A stretch of 64,000 nucleotides of DNA from Epiperipatus broadwayi (GCA_028023455.1 JAQFVV010000508.1:270001-334000), one strand, 5' to 3'; numbered from the stretch's first letter, positions 13,731 to 24,773 are shown. Notes: generated from the sequence alone by a model not told the origin. Made by a program: numbers and translations.

Positions 13731-14496
13731 TACAACATGTTCCCTGTCATAATGCCATATTATTTATTCTATAAAGCATACTCTTCTGGCTAATATGATG
13801 AGTAACAACTGATTGACTATTGAAATGACAGCTCTAATAGATGACCTACACCAGAAAATGCTTTATTCAGGTGGAAATAATCATTACGAATCTCATTGTG
13901 TAATCAGTTGTAGTGAAATTCTTAATAAATCTGACCAGAGAAAACTTGGTCATACACTTCAACATACATATTATGTATCAATTATATAATTGATTAAAAA
14001 TCCTATGATAAGGAATAGAACTACTTTTCAGTAACAACAAAGAAAATACCCTCCAGATAAAGGTCAGTATTAAACTACAGTAGAACAATCTTACATCAGT
14101 GATCAAATAGCTGGGTAATAAGGTTACAAAATACCTGATAGACATGAGAAACTTAAATGCAATCATTTCATTGGCATTTTTGTTTTCATGTTCGAGAATT
14201 TTAAATGAATAATGTAATATACATTTTCCCAAAATAGTGAAAGATATTTTTAAAAAATTAAAATAATGTTGCCAAAGAATGTATTGCAAATAATGGAATT
14301 AGTTATATAATTACAATTTTTTCCCCAGATAACTGAAGTGTTAAGCAAGTTAATCAATGAAAAAAAAAAACAGAAAGAAGTAAAACTTATATGAAAAAAT
14401 CAAAATGATAATTATATGTAATTGTGAAAAAAAAAAGATATGATGGAGTGTTCACTGAGTGACATTGTATTTGGTAAATGATTGAGATGTTAATAC
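13731..14496. other. AT-rich gap
   Basis: Nothing supported. A minus-strand frame at 13,978-14,289 lacks any motif. Confidence 0.45.
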
Positions 14497-14797
<301 letters not shown>

Positions 14798-16048
14798 TCA
14801 ATTTATTTACCGTACAAAACTACAACATTAAGCCAATTACAGAATTGCACTATAATAACTATACAATAATATACATAAATAATATACATAAATGAGTAAA
14901 AATGATGAAAATAATATAATTATATGCCATACTTTTTTATAAGATAAGTAACAATTTTTTTAAAGTCTAAAGAAAAAATATTTTCATTAATATAATCATG
15001 ATTATAGGTGTTAGGCAAAGGAAACAAAGGTGAAAATTTTAATATGTTAGAGTGACAAACCTTAATATAAAATAAAGTAAATGTATGTGTTTTATGTAAA
15101 CAATTATTAAAAGCAATATTTGAAATTTTGTTAGTTAAAATAATTTTTTGATTCACAAGGTTATATAAAACTTTTAAGATCTCTCATTTTTCTTCTTGTG
15201 GATAAGGATAGATAATGGTCTTTTAATTTAATGTACTTAGAAAATTTGTCATAAACCAATTGAATTTTAATAATATCTCATTTGGAACTGGGATTCCAAA
15301 CAACAGATCCATATTCTAAAATTGGCAAAACCAAAGAGAGAAAAAAATTATATTTTGTAAAACTACTAAATTGTCTACCATGCCTTAAAATTGCACCCAT
15401 AATTTTAATAACCTTATTTACTACATTTTCAACATGATGATGAAATGATCCATTGCTTGCAAAAATAATTCCAAGGTCTTTCAGAATATCAAAAAATTTT
15501 ATATTATGATCTTCAATATAATACGGACAAATTATCATTTGAGATTTTTGGGAATAAGAAACTGTTGATCACTTATCCATATTTATATTCATTTTACTAA
15601 CTCTACAGCATTTCACAAAATTATTAATATCTTTTTGTAATAATATTCAATCATTAACTGAGTTTATATTCCTAAAAAATTTACAATCATCTGCATAACA
15701 TAAAATATGCGAAAATACTAAACTCTCTCCCAAATCATCAATATAAATCTTAAACAATAAACGTGCAAGGATACTGCCCTCAGGTACTTCTGTATTACAA
15801 TAATATGGATTAGAAGAATTATTCTTAAACTTTACATAAGCTGTTCTCTTCTTAATAAAAGATTCAAACCATGCAACCAAATTATAGGAAAAACCTAATT
15901 TATATATTTTGAAAAGCAACCTGGAATGATCCACTTTATCAAAGGCATTGGATAAATCAAAATAAACAACATCTAAATGACATTGATTCTCAAAGGCATT
16001 AGCAATGTGATCAGTTATTGTTAAAAGATTAGTTTTAGTTGATCTTCC

Positions 16049-16051
<3 letters not shown>
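14798..16051 (-). mobile_element. LINE D: 5'-truncated CR1/Jockey-like retrotransposon
   Basis: On the minus strand the second half of a reverse transcriptase plus 3' UTR is readable, ending in an (ATT)n tail at 14,797. The 5' side stops at the (TAA)n-type tract at 16,052, so the endonuclease and early RT are missing. The motif set (DLSNAFDKVDH, IYIDDL, YADD, LEYGSVVWNP) and the short-repeat 3' tail rather than poly(A) are typical of CR1/Jockey-superfamily LINEs. It is a dead fragment with frameshifts between the two readable blocks. Confidence 0.75.
15278..16040 (-). pseudogene. LINE D reverse transcriptase remnant
   Basis: Reading on the minus strand from about 16,040: GRSTKTNLL, then DVVYFDLSNAFDKVDH (RT motif A), a palm/finger block at 15,934-15,647 with VPEGSILARLLF (normally VPQGSILGPLLF) and ILCYADDCKFF (motif C, catalytic DD intact). 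After a disrupted stretch a block at 15,538-15,278 reads KDLGIIFASNGSF and then LVLPILEYGSVVWNP, the usual post-RT thumb/connection region. The Q-to-E and GP-to-AR changes in motif B and the frame break show decay. A C-terminal piece continues to about 14,920. Confidence 0.75.
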
Positions 16052-16116
<65 letters not shown>

Positions 16117-16131
16117 TTGATGTTGATGATG

Positions 16132-16190
<59 letters not shown>

Positions 16191-16204
16191 CATAATAATA
16201 ATAA

Positions 16205-16235
<31 letters not shown>
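16052..16235. repeat. Compound TAA/TGA/TGT/AAG microsatellite
   Basis: TAA units change to TGA, a few TGT, TAA again, then AAG. It marks the 5' truncation point of LINE D. Confidence 0.95.
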
Positions 16236-16239
16236 CCAA

Positions 16240-16544
16240 GTAAAAACCCTTGTAACTAATCCAGAGCATGACATTTTTTTGTAATCTCGTTGTAAATCAA
16301 TAAATCAACTTTTATATACATAAAGCTATATCTATGGATTCCCCATGTAGCCACAGCAATCCGAGTTATGTAAAGCCATGTAACTAATTCACAGCATGTA
16401 AAAATTCCTGTAATCCTGTGTAAAACAATAAATCCATTTTTATATATGTAAACCTACAACTATGGATTGCCCATGTAACCACAGCAATCCAAGCTATGTA
16501 AATTTTTGTAACCCTTTAAGACAAATAAAGCTTACCATTGAAAT
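16240..16544 (+). repeat. Tandem repeat of about 129 bp, two units plus a partial third
   Basis: Units run 16,240-16,369 and 16,370-16,497, with a third starting at 16,498 and interrupted by (TAA)n at 16,545. Shared landmarks are GTAACTAATYCA, GTAATC, CAATAAATC, CTATGGATTSCCCATGTA and CCACAGCAATCC. Each unit includes an AATAAA-type signal, so these may be 3' ends of a short retroelement joined in tandem. No coding potential. Confidence 0.75.
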
Positions 16545-16808
<264 letters not shown>

Positions 16809-16829
16809 GAAGAGAGCACCTTTAACATG

Positions 16830-19704
16830 GCTGGAATTAAACAAAGCAATTAAAAATGAAGAGCTTGAAGTATTAGCAGTAGTGAAAACACATCTAAAAG
16901 AAGAAGGAGAACCTATTATCAAAGACTTTGTATGGCAAGATGTAAATAGAAAAAAATAGAAAAAGGAGTTGGTGGTATAGAAGCTATGTTACAAAATATT
17001 TAAATACTGTTAAATGTCAAGAACATTTGTGGATAGAGATAAAGTTTAGAAGACAAGAATAAATGGTGGTTACATTGCATATTCCCACTGGAGATAGTCA
17101 AACTATAATAGAATGGAACAGTAGCATATACAAATGCTAGTTAAGGATATACAGAGTTTTAAAAAAAAGAGGAAGATAATAATGGTTATAGTGGATATGA
17201 ATGGGCATATTGAAGAAATTGATGGTGTAGGTAATAAGAATGGACAGTTTTTAAAGAATTTTTGTCAGACAGTGAATTTGAACATTGGAAATTTATCAAA
17301 TATCAATGAGAAAACAATACACATCATCTAGAAATAATATATTCTATAAAATAGTTTGTGTATTAGTATAGAAAGAGGGAATGAATACAGTATAGAAAAT
17401 TAAAATGATTGGTAATGAAGAAATAATATATAATAGTGGACATAACTTCTTTATAATAGAAATGTTTAGTAATGTGATGGAAAATAATAATAAAAGTGGA
17501 AAAGGATATGAAAAATGTGGATGGAGAGTGAATCATAAGAATAAGTTAGAAGTATATAAAATAAAAGTTGAAGAAACCATGAATGGAAGATATGGTTGGA
17601 GATGAGTATATGTACTGATGAGGTGAAATAAGAAAAGTGGCAAATAGGGTTTTAGATGAGAATATGCAGAAGCATAACAGTAATAGAAAAGTGAGAGTTA
17701 GTAAAAGTGTAAAAGAGAAAAAAAGCATGCAGAGAATATAAGTGTGCTATTAAGAGCAAAAAAAGTGAAAAATATATTAATGCTAAATGAGAAAAGTACT
17801 TAGAAAAAGTTGGATAAAGTAAATAATTATATAGAGAGAATGATATTGAATAGTAAATTGTTGTAGGATATTAATAAAAGTGGAAGAATTTGGAGTAAAC
17901 CATTTTGAAAATACAAGAAAAGAAGAAATGTAGTGGGAGAGAAATAGTATTACTAGATGATGAGAGAATAGAGTGTAGCTTTAGGGAAGAGTTACAGATA
18001 ATCTTGAATAAATATCTAATGGGTATAAAAATGACAGATGTGTAGGACAGAGTGATAGCAAACCTAATAGCAGTATTAGGTTTGCTAAGTGAATGAGGCA
18101 GATAAGAAGTTGAAAAGTGGAAAGACAAGCGTTTTGGATGGATGGGCATCAGAGATAGTAATCGATTTGGGGCATATGGCAAAATCAAAATTATTATCAT
18201 GTTTTAATAAGATGGCAAGGAAGAGAGATTTTCTAGTTAGTTGGAGTAATACAAGAGTAAGGCTACTTTTTAAAGGAAAAGATAATGATCATAGAAAGTT
18301 ACAATTACAAACTTAAAGCAGTGATGTCAGTGCTATCTGGAAGGGGTTCCAAATTAGATGAAGAAAATAATATAGTGGGAGAAATGCACACATGTTTTCA
18401 ATCAAATAGGAATATAAGAAGTAGTTTATTTGTAGTTACACAACTTATGTGTATGAGTAGAAATATGGTTAAACAGTTATATATAGTTTTTATAGTTATA
18501 GAGCAGGTGTATGATAGAGTAAATAGAAATAGATTATGGGTATGTTTAGTAAATTTCGGAATGAATGGAGCTTTAGTGGATTTTATTAAGAGATTATATG
18601 AAGATATACTATATGTAAACATTACGGTATGTTTAGTAAATTTGGATATGGATGGAGCTTTAGTGGATTATTAATAAATTATATGAAAATACACTATATG
18701 TATTAATTATAAAATATATAATCAGTTAAAGTACAAAATGGAGTGTGACTAAGACATGGATGCCCCATGTCACCTATTTTATTTATTTTTTTGTATTTGA
18801 AAAAAATGAAGAGAGTGAAAGAAAGACTAGGAAGAGAGGCAGAGATATAATTAATAGGTGCAATAGAGTATATACATTGACAGGTCTTTTATTTGCAGAT
18901 GATGTTTTTTATGTGCAGAAAAAAGGGAATAAATGGAAGTTATACTGAGGACATCCACAATGGTGTGTAAAGAGGTGGGGATTAAATTTAGTGAAGAAAA
19001 ATAAAAAAAAATAATGATGGTTAATACTGAGGAGAGAGAATATAGAGAATTTTTATTGGGGCTCAGAAGTTACATATGGTGAATAGATATAACTATTTGG
19101 AATCATCTTATATCATCAGAGAAATTACTTGGATGAATAAAAGAAAAAAGAATTGATAAATGATATAAAGAAAAGAAAAAGGTTGATAAACAAATTTACA
19201 GTGTTTTCATATAATAAAGTATGATGTAGCTAGAATTGTATGGAAAAAAAAGCAGTAGAAGGGTTAACATATGATAATGATGTGTTATGTGTTACTAAAA
19301 GAGTATAGATTACTTAGAAAAAGTACAAAGAGAAGTAGGAAGACATATATTACATACAGATGTGTGGATGGCAAAGGAGACAATTTAAGGAGAAATTGGA
19401 TTGTCAAGATTTTATATGAAAGATACAAAAAGTAAAATGAAAATGTTCAGTAGACTGCAGTTTATGGATACTAAAAAATAACCAACATAGTGTTTAATTG
19501 AGTTATGAATGAAGGGCAGGCAACAAGATGGGTTAAAAAGGTAATGTGATATGCAATTTATGTCAGTATACCTATACAAAAGGTGGGATTATTGTCTTAG
19601 AAGAATTGTTGAGTGTTATAATGTTATGGAATGGGATTGAATAATATATGCATTAAAAATAATAGGGAGTTGGACAGGCAGAGAACTAGCATGGAGAACA
19701 AAAA

Positions 19705-19705
<1 letters not shown>
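16830..19705 (+). pseudogene. LINE C endonuclease and reverse transcriptase remnant
   Basis: Endonuclease block: LEVLAVVKTHL (the catalytic Glu of ETHL is Lys here), later IVDMNGHI (a GDMNGH motif with G lost) and NGQFLKNFC in the 17,134-17,331 frame. RT start: KKLKSGKTSVLDGWASE (18,089-18,316), which corresponds to the usual KSGKAPGLDG, then RVRLLFKGKD. Motif A region: IVFIVIEQVYDRVNR (18,285-18,674), where the expected D of IDIEQAYD is V. Motif B: RHGCPMSPILF near 18,755. Motif C: LLFADDVFYVQ near 18,886. A local duplication repeats VCLVNFGMNGALVD as VCLVNLDMDGALVD at 18,618-18,672. The polypeptide is broken and inactive. Confidence 0.7.
18536..18672 (+). repeat. Short direct duplication inside LINE C RT
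   Basis: TATGTTTAGTAAATTTCGG plus following sequence (from 18,540) recurs from 18,628 as TATGTTTAGTAAATTTGGA plus following sequence. The period is about 88 bases and each copy ends in GGAGCTTTAGTGGATT. It duplicates a segment just after RT motif A and would disrupt the fold. Confidence 0.65.

Positions 19706-19740
<35 letters not shown>
19706..19740. repeat. (TA)n tract at the left edge of the X array
   Basis: Pure alternating AT of about 35 bases between LINE C sequence and the first X unit. A matching AT run follows the array at 20,867. Confidence 0.9.
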
Positions 19741-19743
<3 letters not shown>

Positions 19744-19831
19744 CAATAGATGGAGCTTTACCAAGACCTCCAAACAAGCATATTTGTTTACATAAACATC
19801 AGAGTCAATATTCACTGTCTCTTTCATTTTG

Positions 19832-19891
19832 CTCCACCCTTAGATCAGCTGATTTCAAGATGATTTGCTCTCATCAGTGAAGGGATAGGTG
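19832..19891 (-). ncRNA. Hammerhead ribozyme, X copy 1 (damaged helices)
   Basis: On the minus strand the core CTGATGA (19,871-19,877), GAA and cleavage C are intact. The stem II 3' strand is TCTT instead of GCTT, costing the loop-closing pair. Stem I is TAAGGG rather than TGAGGG, giving one mismatch, and the outer CTCC is CACC. The fold is probably weakened. The core is conserved while the helices drift, as expected for an older copy. Confidence 0.7.
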
Positions 19892-20244
19892 TTAGAAACT
19901 AGACCTAAATATTAACTCCAAGCGTTTATGCAAAACGTTTCTATCAGTTTGCAAGCATGAATTTTTTAGACACCTAAATGTCTTCAAACTCATCCTATAA
20001 AACTAGATAGCTATATGGGTCTGATATCAGTTCAGTTTCTCCACATAATCAAAGCTTCTGCAATGTATATCATTGCAAGAAAACTTTAAAGGTACATTTA
20101 TGAAAAACAAAACAAGTTTTATATATGCAAAACCTGCTATCGCTTGTATTAATGATCAATAGATGGAGCTTTACCAAGACCTCCAAACAAGCATATTTGT
20201 TTACATAAACATCGGAGTTAATATTCATTGTCTCTTTCATTTTG

Positions 20245-20304
20245 CTCCACCCTCAGATCAGCTGATTTCAAGCTGATTTGCTCTCATCAGTGAAGGGATA
20301 GGAG
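20245..20304 (-). ncRNA. Hammerhead ribozyme, X copy 2 (intact)
   Basis: The reverse complement is identical over all 60 nt to the plus-strand ribozyme at 20,662-20,721, so every core residue and helix described there applies. It lies in the partial second unit, in opposite orientation to copy 3. A transcript through 20,154-20,866 would hold one sense and one antisense hammerhead and could fold into a long hairpin. Confidence 0.85.
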
Positions 20305-20661
20305 TTAGAAACTAGACCTAAATATTAACTACAAGCGTTTATGCAAAATGTTTCTATAAGTTTGCAAGCATGAATTTTTTAGATATCATCTATTGATCAT
20401 TAATACAAGTGATAGCAGGTTTTTACATATATAAAACTTGTTTTGTTTTTCATAAATGTACCTTTAAAGTTTTCTTGCAATGATATAGATTGCAGAAGCT
20501 TTGATTATGTGGAGAAACTGAAATGATATCAGACCCACATAGCTATCTAGTTTGATAGGCTGAGTTTGAAGACATTTAGGTGTCTAAAAAATTCATGCTT
20601 GCAAACTGATAGAAACGTTTTGCATAAACGCTTGGAGTTAATATTTAGGTCTAGTTTCTAA

Positions 20662-20721
20662 CTCCTATCCCTTCACTGATGAGAGCAAATCAGCTTGAAA
20701 TCAGCTGATCTGAGGGTGGAG
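20662..20721 (+). ncRNA. Type I hammerhead self-cleaving ribozyme, X copy 3
   Basis: Core CTGATGA is at 20,676-20,682. Stem II is GAGC (20,683-20,686) with GCTT (20,693-20,696), closed by loop AAATCA; its first pair is G-U rather than the usual G-C. GAA follows at 20,697-20,699. Stem III is ATC (20,700-20,702) with GAT (20,707-20,709), loop AGCT. The cleavage nucleotide is C20710, so the predicted cut is 20,710/20,711. Stem I inner helix is CCTTCA (20,670-20,675) with TGAGGG (20,711-20,716). An internal loop follows, then outer helix CTCC (20,662-20,665) with GGAG (20,718-20,721). Stems II and III are closed and stem I open, which defines type I. The stem I internal loop could dock on loop II, as in active natural hammerheads. 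Confidence 0.9.
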
Positions 20722-20866
20722 CAAAATGAAAGAGACAGTGAATATTGACTCTGACGTTTATGTAAACAAATGCGCTTGTTTGAAGGTCTTGGTAAAGCTC
20801 CATCTATTGATCATTAATACAAGTGATAGCAAGTTTTTACGTATATAAAACTTGTTTTGTTTTTCA

Positions 20867-20900
20867 TATATAAATATATATATAAAGAGAGAGAGAGAAA
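20867..20900. repeat. (TA)n and (GA)n run at the right edge of the X array
   Basis: Short AT and AG dinucleotide runs separate the array from the resumed LINE C sequence. Confidence 0.85.
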
Positions 20901-21375
20901 AAAAAATAAACAAAATATTGGATTCAAGTTAATTTATGATAATAACAAGTAACATAGTTTACTGTTTAAAGCTTGAACAGGAGCTTTAGCAACAAAGAAA
21001 TATACATATAAATAAAAAAATGTGGATTATTTAGTCATGCAAGTTGTGTAAAAATGGAATAAAAAATATTGGGCATCTGTTAAATGAATGTAAATGCCTG
21101 AAAGCATAACTATACAAATAATGATGTGGAAGAATAAATATAAACAAACTGATTATATAGAAAGTAGGTTATTGCTATTTATGCTGGGTTTGGATAAAGA
21201 TAAGGAGGACTTTAATATAAATGTCATGGAGTTGGCAAAGATTATGTCATGGAAATGGGATGGAGCAGAATAGAGAAAAATATGGAACAACTTACGGCAA
21301 GAAATGGAAAGAGAAGTTAGAGTGGCTAACATATTTCTCTGGGCACAGTTGTTGAGAGATTATTGACTTCATATA
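20901..21375 (+). pseudogene. LINE C C-terminal remnant with CCHC motif
   Basis: Beyond the insertion the frame at 21,038-21,091 reads CKLCKNGIKNIGHLLNEC, a C-x2-C-x8-H-x4-C motif with the same spacing as the LINE A terminus. The tail then reads through sequence rich in Met/Trp/Glu codons to about 21,360. The position is as expected downstream of an RT domain, which supports reading the X array as an insertion into one LINE. Confidence 0.65.
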
Positions 21376-21480
21376 AATAGAAATCACAGTGCATCACACC
21401 ACATCACAAGATCACCTAAAACACTTCACATTTAAACCATTAAAAAGCTATTAAAACTATAAGAAACAATGTGTAAAATA
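21376..21480. other. Junction between LINE C and the RTE element
   Basis: A-rich and CAC-rich sequence. It probably includes the LINE C 3' UTR and the target of the minus-strand RTE insertion, whose (ATG)n tail begins at 21,481. Confidence 0.5.
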
Positions 21481-21503
21481 TATCATCATCATCATCATCA
21501 TTA

Positions 21504-24494
21504 TCAACCATTATCAATCCACTGCAGGATGAAGGTCTCTCCAAGTTTAATCCATCTTCTCCGATCTTTAGCTTCTCTTCTCCACATCACCCCTACACAT
21601 TTTCTTATTTCATCCATCCATCTTACATGTGGTCTCCTTCTGGGTCTTTTACAATCTCTTGGAATCCAGTTTAAAATTTCAATTGTCCATCTATTATCAT
21701 CTCTTCTAGCAATATGTCCAGCCCAACTCCACTTCAATCTTTTAATTTTTTCAATGAGGTCAGTAACACCTGTTTGTTCTCTTACCCATACATTGCGTTT
21801 TCGATCTCTTCTTGTTACTCCCAACATACATCTCTCCATACTTCTTTGAGTGGTCTGAAGGCTCTCTATTAAGTGTCCAAGTCTCAGATCCATAAGTAAG
21901 AACTGGTAAAACACATTTGTTAAAAACCTTTCTTTTCAAACACATAGGCATATTTCCTTTTAATATCAAGTTATTTCTACCAAAATCACTCCAACCAAGT
22001 TTAATTCTATGATTAATTTCCTCTATTATGTTTCCATCTGTATTAATAATCTGACCAAGGTATTTGTAACTCTTAACTTCTTCTAATTCATCATAATCAA
22101 TCTTTATTTTCATATTTGGAGCAAATCGATTAAACATTACTTTAGTCTTTTTAACATTTATCTTTAGTCCTACTTTCCTACTTTCGTCTGATAACTCCTG
22201 CAACATTTCCTGCAGCTCGGAAGCATTATTTGCAAAAACAACTACATCATCTGCGAAATCTAAATGACTTAAATAATCTCCATTTACTTTCACTCCTTTA
22301 GTTTCCCATTTTAATCCACAAAATACTTCTTGCAGCACTGCTGTAAAAAGTTTTGGAGATATGGAGTCACCTTGTCTTACACCTTTCTCAATGTTGACTT
22401 TCCCAGTATCATTATGTAATCTAATTGTTGCTGTTACATTTTTATAAATATTCTTTAAAATATGACAATATTCTGGATCTATACCTTGATGATCCAATGC
22501 TTTAATCACTGAAGAAATGTTTATAGAATCAAATGCCTTTTCATAATCTACAAATCCAAAACATAATGACAACTCATATTCATTTGTCCTTTCTATAACT
22601 TCTCTCAATACTTGAATATGATCTACTGTACTAAAACCACTTTTAAATCAAGCTTGTTCTCTTGGTTGGTGAAAATCCAAAGTTCTCTGTAGACGAGTTG
22701 TAATTATCTTGGTAAAAATTTTATATAAAACTGATAAAAGGCTGATAGGTCTGTAATTTCTAATATCTTCTTTATCACCTTTTTTAAATATTAATATTAT
22801 TACTGCATTCTTCCAATCATCCGGTACATCTTTGTCATTTAGACATTTGGTATATAACTTTGCTAATATTTTTTCTGTTTCTTCACCTGCTTCTTTTAAT
22901 ATATCAATTATAATTCCATCATTACCTGGAGCCTTTCCTTTTTTCATACATTTAATTGCATTTCTCACTTCTTCATTTAAAATTCTGGGCAATTCGGAAG
23001 ATGTAATAGATAAAGGAGGTACTTGTTCTTTATTACTATATAATTCTTGATAAAAATCTTCTACCAATTTCATAATGTCATCCCTCTTTTTAGTAATAAT
23101 TCCATCTTTTTTCCTTATTGCAGATATAAATTTCCTACCAATACCAAAATGTTGTTTTACATTTTAAGACTTTTATTTTCTTCTACAGCTTTTCTTGCTA
23201 GTTCACAGTTATACTTTCTTATATCATTTTCAACTCTTTTCCGCACCATTTTACAAAATTCGAGATATTCAATTCTTTTTAATGCATCATTCTTGCATAT
23301 CTTCATATTCCTTCTTTTCTTCATAAGTTCTCTAGTCTCAGTAGAAATTTTATTAGTCAATTGCTGTTTTTTTCTACCAGCTATCTTTGTTGCAGTTTTT
23401 AAAAGTGTATCAGTTATTTTCATATTAATTTCATTCAAATCTGAATCATGTTCAAAATCTACTAATACTTGAAACCGATTTGTAAGTTCTAATTTAAATT
23501 CATTAGAATGTTTCTGAAGATTAGGAATATCAACTGTAAATATAGTTTTTCTTTATAATTTTTGTCTCTCTAGTTTTACATTAACATGTATCTTACCCCT
23601 TACTAATCGATGATCACTTCCTGTGTTAAATTTATTAAGAACATTACAATCTTGAAATATATATTTCCTGTTAGTCAAAATATAATCCAATTCTGCTGTA
23701 CCTTCATTTGGATGCTTTCATGTCCATTTCCTTCTAACATTTTTCTCAAAAAAAGAATTCATAATATAAAGTTTTTCCTTCTCTGCAAACTCCACAAGTC
23801 TATGTCCTCTCTCATTTCTATTACCATAACCAAAATTACCTACAACACTTTCATCTTTCATTTGTTTACCAATTCTAGCATTAAAATCTCCCATAACAAT
23901 TTTAAAATGTTGTTTACTCTGATCAAAAGCCTTTTGTACATCCATATAAAAATCTTCTACTACTTCATCACTGTGAGAACTTGTTGGGGCATAAACCTGA
24001 ATTATCTGCATTTGATATCTGCTATTAAGTTGTATAAATAATCTTGCCACTCTGTCTGATACACCATCAATCTCCACAATATTGTTCTTCCACTTTTTAT
24101 TTATAATGAATCCTACTTCACTTGTATTTCCAATATTTGTGCCTTTATAATAGAGCATATGTCCACTTTTTAAATCAATTGTCTCTTCACCTTTTCTTCT
24201 AACTTCACAAAGTCCAATAATATCCCATTTAATATAAGAGAGTTCTTCTTCTAATTCTTGCAATCTTCCTTCACTTGAAAGTGATCTGCAGTTGTAAGTA
24301 CCTAAATAAAAAGTCGTCATCAAATGGCAGCCTGGGTCCGCCTCCAGGATATTCTTAGCACCCTCCGCCTTCGGCCACCAACCGCTGCCTTGGTTGGTGA
24401 CTTTACAGCCTCCTGGGATTAAGGGCCATGCTTTATTTTTGTCTGTCATAATTATATAATTGGGAAAAATCTTTATCATTACACAAACATTCAT
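21504..24494 (-). pseudogene. RTE endonuclease-reverse transcriptase ORF, copy 1
   Basis: Endonuclease (24,494-23,590): TYNCRSL, GLCEVRRKGEE, VYAPTSSHSDE, GDFNARIG and GSDHR are all present, so the catalytic set looks complete. [11 protein letters not shown] and [15 protein letters not shown] (23,073-22,648), FGFVDYEKAFDS (motif A), VRQGDSISPKLF (motif B), LDFADDVVVF (motif C), then KYLGQIINTDG. The C-terminus reads WAGHIARRDDNRW and PRRRPHVRWMDEI, typical of RTE. Defects: TGG-to-TGA after RRKWT (near 23,717), a stop near 23,550, a frameshift between 23,157 and 23,073, a TGA near 22,645, and a deletion of about 11 bases near 21,868 that shifts the last block. It would need another copy's protein to move. 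Confidence 0.85.
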
Positions 24495-24773
24495 TCTGCC
24501 TTATCAGGCACTGAGAAGAAAGACCATGGTGTTTCTTGATCTTAAACTCAGAGGTAAAAAGCCAATAAACTCACCACACTGGCTAATGCGTGTTGGTGAG
24601 CAGCCCATCCATGTTCGTATACTATATGAATAAACATATAGTAATAACAGCTGCAACGACAAGAACGTATGGAGTGGACATTAGGAATTTGCCCTGCTCG
24701 GTTCCTTTAAGGCCTCCAAGAGGAATCAAAGGGTCTCCTTTCAGTTAATAGCAAACTCCTTTCTGCAGCCGTA
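24495..24773 (-). promoter_or_regulatory. RTE 5' UTR, presumed internal promoter region
   Basis: Distinctly GC-richer than its surroundings and sharply bounded near 24,773 by AT-rich DNA. In sense orientation it begins with GGCTGCAGAAAGGAG and runs into the endonuclease ORF. LINE 5' UTRs usually hold an internal promoter, but no specific motif is recognised here, so the role is inferred from position. Confidence 0.4.

Larger units (their letters stand above)
19741..20866. mobile_element. Retrozyme-like array of 413-bp hammerhead units (family X)
   Basis: Copy 1 starts GATCAATAGATGGAGC at 19,741 and the same start recurs at 20,154, giving a 413-bp period. Copy 2 is partial (20,154 to about 20,383). 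At about 20,385 the orientation flips: the other strand's unit runs from 20,399 to 20,812 and restarts at 20,813 for about 54 more bases. The locus is two head-to-tail arrays facing each other. Each unit holds a type I hammerhead ribozyme. No protein is encoded. PLE terminal repeats and metazoan retrozymes both carry type I hammerheads in tandem units of a few hundred bases, so this is best read as a non-autonomous PLE-dependent element. It sits in a (TA)n tract inside LINE C. Confidence 0.8.
16809..21375 (+). mobile_element. LINE C: non-LTR retrotransposon split by a nested insertion
   Basis: The plus strand reads as endonuclease (16,830-17,330), a linker, reverse transcriptase (18,080-18,960) and post-RT sequence to 19,705. 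A (TA)n tract and a 1.1-kb array of X repeats follow, then the element resumes at about 20,900 with its C-terminal CCHC motif at 21,038-21,091. It starts abruptly at the (TAA)n tract, so it is 5'-truncated. Stops and shifts are abundant. The clade is not certain: one long ORF, a FADD motif and a terminal CCHC motif fit the CR1/I-type range. The 3' end near 21,375 is approximate. Confidence 0.7.
21481..24773 (-). mobile_element. RTE-type LINE, nearly full length, copy 1
   Basis: On the minus strand: a GC-richer 5' UTR (24,773-24,495), one long ORF with apurinic-type endonuclease, reverse transcriptase and C-terminal region (24,494-21,504), and a 3' end in GATTGATAATGGTTGATAAT followed by (GAT)n. 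Length of about 3.3 kb and a single ORF fit RTE. The endonuclease resembles the RTE domain that ruminant CFDP2 (craniofacial development protein 2) acquired, a common mis-annotation for such ORFs. A second copy lies at 62,859-64,000. The copies differ at about 23 of the first 230 shared residues (counted by eye), so they are moderately old relatives. Confidence 0.85.

Noticed and set aside
21504-24494. Host CFDP2-like gene
   Set aside because: The resemblance reflects an RTE endonuclease domain shared with ruminant CFDP2; the adjacent RT and the second copy show it is a LINE.
24495-24773. HDV-like ribozyme at the RTE 5' end
   Set aside because: Such ribozymes are known at some LINE 5' ends, so I looked. 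I could not lay out the nested double pseudoknot convincingly by hand. A covariance search would decide.
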